From NCBI GenBank assembly GCA_029880775.1, contig JAOUNV010000078.1, positions 1 through 7,512 of the forward strand: a DNA stretch of 7,512 bases. Direction: 5' to 3'. This document shows, in pieces, positions 6,462 to 7,512 of this stretch (position 1 is the stretch's first letter; each line of letters begins with the position of its first letter). Made by a program: the position numbers and the translations under genes. The notes under the pieces were generated by a model. It saw only the letters and a list, made by a program, of their open reading frames with translations. It did not search any database and had not been told where the DNA came from. Origin of the DNA: Nitrospinota bacterium (GTDB lineage: Bacteria; Nitrospinota_A; UBA7883).

Positions 6462-7512
6462 ATGACAATTGATACACCTGCCAACGAGCATGTGCCGGCC
6501 AGGCATACCTTTTTCGCTCCAGTGGCAACCGTCCTGATAATCCTAGTCTCTTTGGTTTTGAGGGTGGAGTATTATCGTGACCTGAGCGCCACTCCCCTGG
6601 CCCAGTATCACCTGGCGGAAAATAGCGACATGAACTTTTTTCACCAGTGGGGCATGAACATCGCCTCAGGCGACATTCTCTCTTCTAAGGCGCCATTTCC
6701 GATAACTCTCCTTTATAAAGATGTGGCCAGAAAATTCCTTGCTGGCAATCCTTCAGTGGCGGCGCGGCTGGCGCAAACGTCTGGTGGAAAATCCGCAGAG
6801 GAGGCGGTGTGGGGCGTATGGTTCGGCAAAGGCTTTTATCAGGAGCCGCTGTATCCATACCTGGTGGCGGCCACTTATTACCTGTTCGGGGCAGACCCTC
6901 GCCACGTGTTCATCTGGCAGATGCTGCTGGGTGTGATGACAAACCTGCTTCTGTTCACCCTGGCCAGGAAGTATTTCGGAGACTTGGCAGCCTGCTTTAC
7001 CGCATTGATCGCAGTGTTCTACGGGCCGGCATTATTCAACGATTTAACGTTGCTACGAACTACATTGAATGTTTTCCTGGCGGTGTCCCTGATCTGGATA
7101 GTATCTATGGTTATGGAAAAAAGAGGTCGCCTTGCCTGGTTTGCGTTGGGGCTGGCCGTCGGGGTCGCCATGTTGTCAAAGACCATATTTGTTCTCTACT
7201 TTATCAGCATTATCCCTCTGTTGTACTACAGGCATGGGGTCAGGAGAGCGGTAGTCCTCGGCGCCATGGCGCTGGCCGGGATTACTCTTGCCCTCTCCCC
7301 GGCGGTAGTCAGAAACATGGAGGTGGGCGCGCCGCCGATGGCCCTGGCCACGGGGGGGGCGTTGGCTTTCGTAAGTTCGAACTCTATGGGTTACAATCCC
7401 TGGCGGGGCTTGGCCCCCAGCATGAGACATGTCCCCAGAATAATGGGTGAAACTTCCGGCAAGTTAGTCCCCGCCATGGTGGCGACCCTGCGGACTCATG
7501 ACGGCCCTCTGA
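6462..7512 (+). CDS. GT-C membrane glycosyltransferase (PMT/ArnT-like), 3' partial
   Basis: The frame is open without a stop for 350 codons to the right edge. Proteins of this fold move a sugar from a lipid carrier onto protein, lipid A or another acceptor at the outer face of the inner membrane. After a short cytoplasmic lead, helix 1 spans about 16-34 (FFAPVATVLIILVSLVLR). It is followed by a large first loop with NSDMNFFHQWG (54-64), where the acidic residue is the candidate catalytic Asp of GT-C enzymes. The loop ends in GFYQEPLYPYLVAATYYLFG (124-143), a classic PMT-family signature. Several more helices follow (about 147-168, 174-192, 202-217, 224-257, 262-282). It starts at ATG 6462, the only canonical start nearby, with no clear ribosome binding site. 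Acceptor and sugar cannot be predicted. Confidence 0.85.
   Translation, partial: MTIDTPANEHVPARHTFFAPVATVLIILVSLVLRVEYYRDLSATPLAQYHLAENSDMNFFHQWGMNIASGDILSSKAPFPITLLYKDVARKFLAGNPSVAARLAQTSGGKSAEEAVWGVWFGKGFYQEPLYPYLVAATYYLFGADPRHVFIWQMLLGVMTNLLLFTLARKYFGDLAACFTALIAVFYGPALFNDLTLLRTTLNVFLAVSLIWIVSMVMEKRGRLAWFALGLAVGVAMLSKTIFVLYFISIIPLLYYRHGVRRAVVLGAMALAGITLALSPAVVRNMEVGAPPMALATGGALAFVSSNSMGYNPWRGLAPSMRHVPRIMGETSGKLVPAMVATLRTHDGPL

Noticed and set aside
6809..7450. 213-codon plus-strand frame in the right part of the window
   Set aside because: It lies inside the open glycosyltransferase frame, which has membrane helices and the PLYPY signature; the alternate product is Gly/Arg-rich without a domain.

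Overview
The window looks like an accessory, partly decaying stretch of a Gram-negative bacterial chromosome. The evidence is a lipobox lipoprotein, a two-helix-anchored sensor kinase with a large periplasmic-type domain, a YebE/DUF533-type protein and a GT-C glycosyltransferase. I cannot name the genus. The insertion sequence at the left edge is more GC-rich than the kinase beside it, which is AT-rich and uses many ATA, TTA and AAT codons. This suggests genes of different origin placed side by side.

Layout from left to right. Positions 1-781 are the right part of an IS30-family element: a transposase with all three DDE residues and a probable right terminal repeat. A hybrid histidine kinase follows immediately. 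Its native start is missing, and its frame stays open backwards into the IS. Its sensor, HisKA and HATPase regions are intact. Its C-terminal receiver domain is cut off by an amber stop at 2658-2660 and broken again by a one-base insertion at 2808-2809, although every key receiver residue survives. Next come a small lipoprotein (3088-3570, +) and, convergent with it, a DUF533/TerB-like protein with a proline-rich linker (3594-4439, -). After 281 bases with no recognisable gene there is a minus-strand pair: a TetR regulator (5432-6046) with an operator-like palindrome at its start, and behind it a multi-spanning membrane protein (4721-5423). The membrane protein carries one clear frameshift near 4871-4878 and a second probable one near 5400-5408. 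Upstream of TetR lies a degenerate second copy of the 5' end of the DUF533 gene (6095-6264), then a short low-confidence broken frame (6283-6450). From 6462 to the right edge runs the first 350 codons of a GT-C (PMT/ArnT-like) membrane glycosyltransferase on the plus strand.

How the parts relate. TetR and the membrane protein look like one autoregulated, translationally coupled transcript, with the membrane protein as the likely target now damaged. The kinase has probably lost both its own promoter/start and its receiver output. The recurring theme is gene decay beside an insertion sequence: an IS junction, one nonsense mutation, two or three frameshifts and one partial gene duplication. I see no CRISPR array, tRNA or rRNA, no recognisable defence module, and no convincing new multi-gene system. 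The best leads are the duplicated DUF533 fragment, the detached receiver domain and the frameshifted TetR-linked membrane protein. Because several lesions are one- or two-base indels, assembly or sequencing error must be excluded first.
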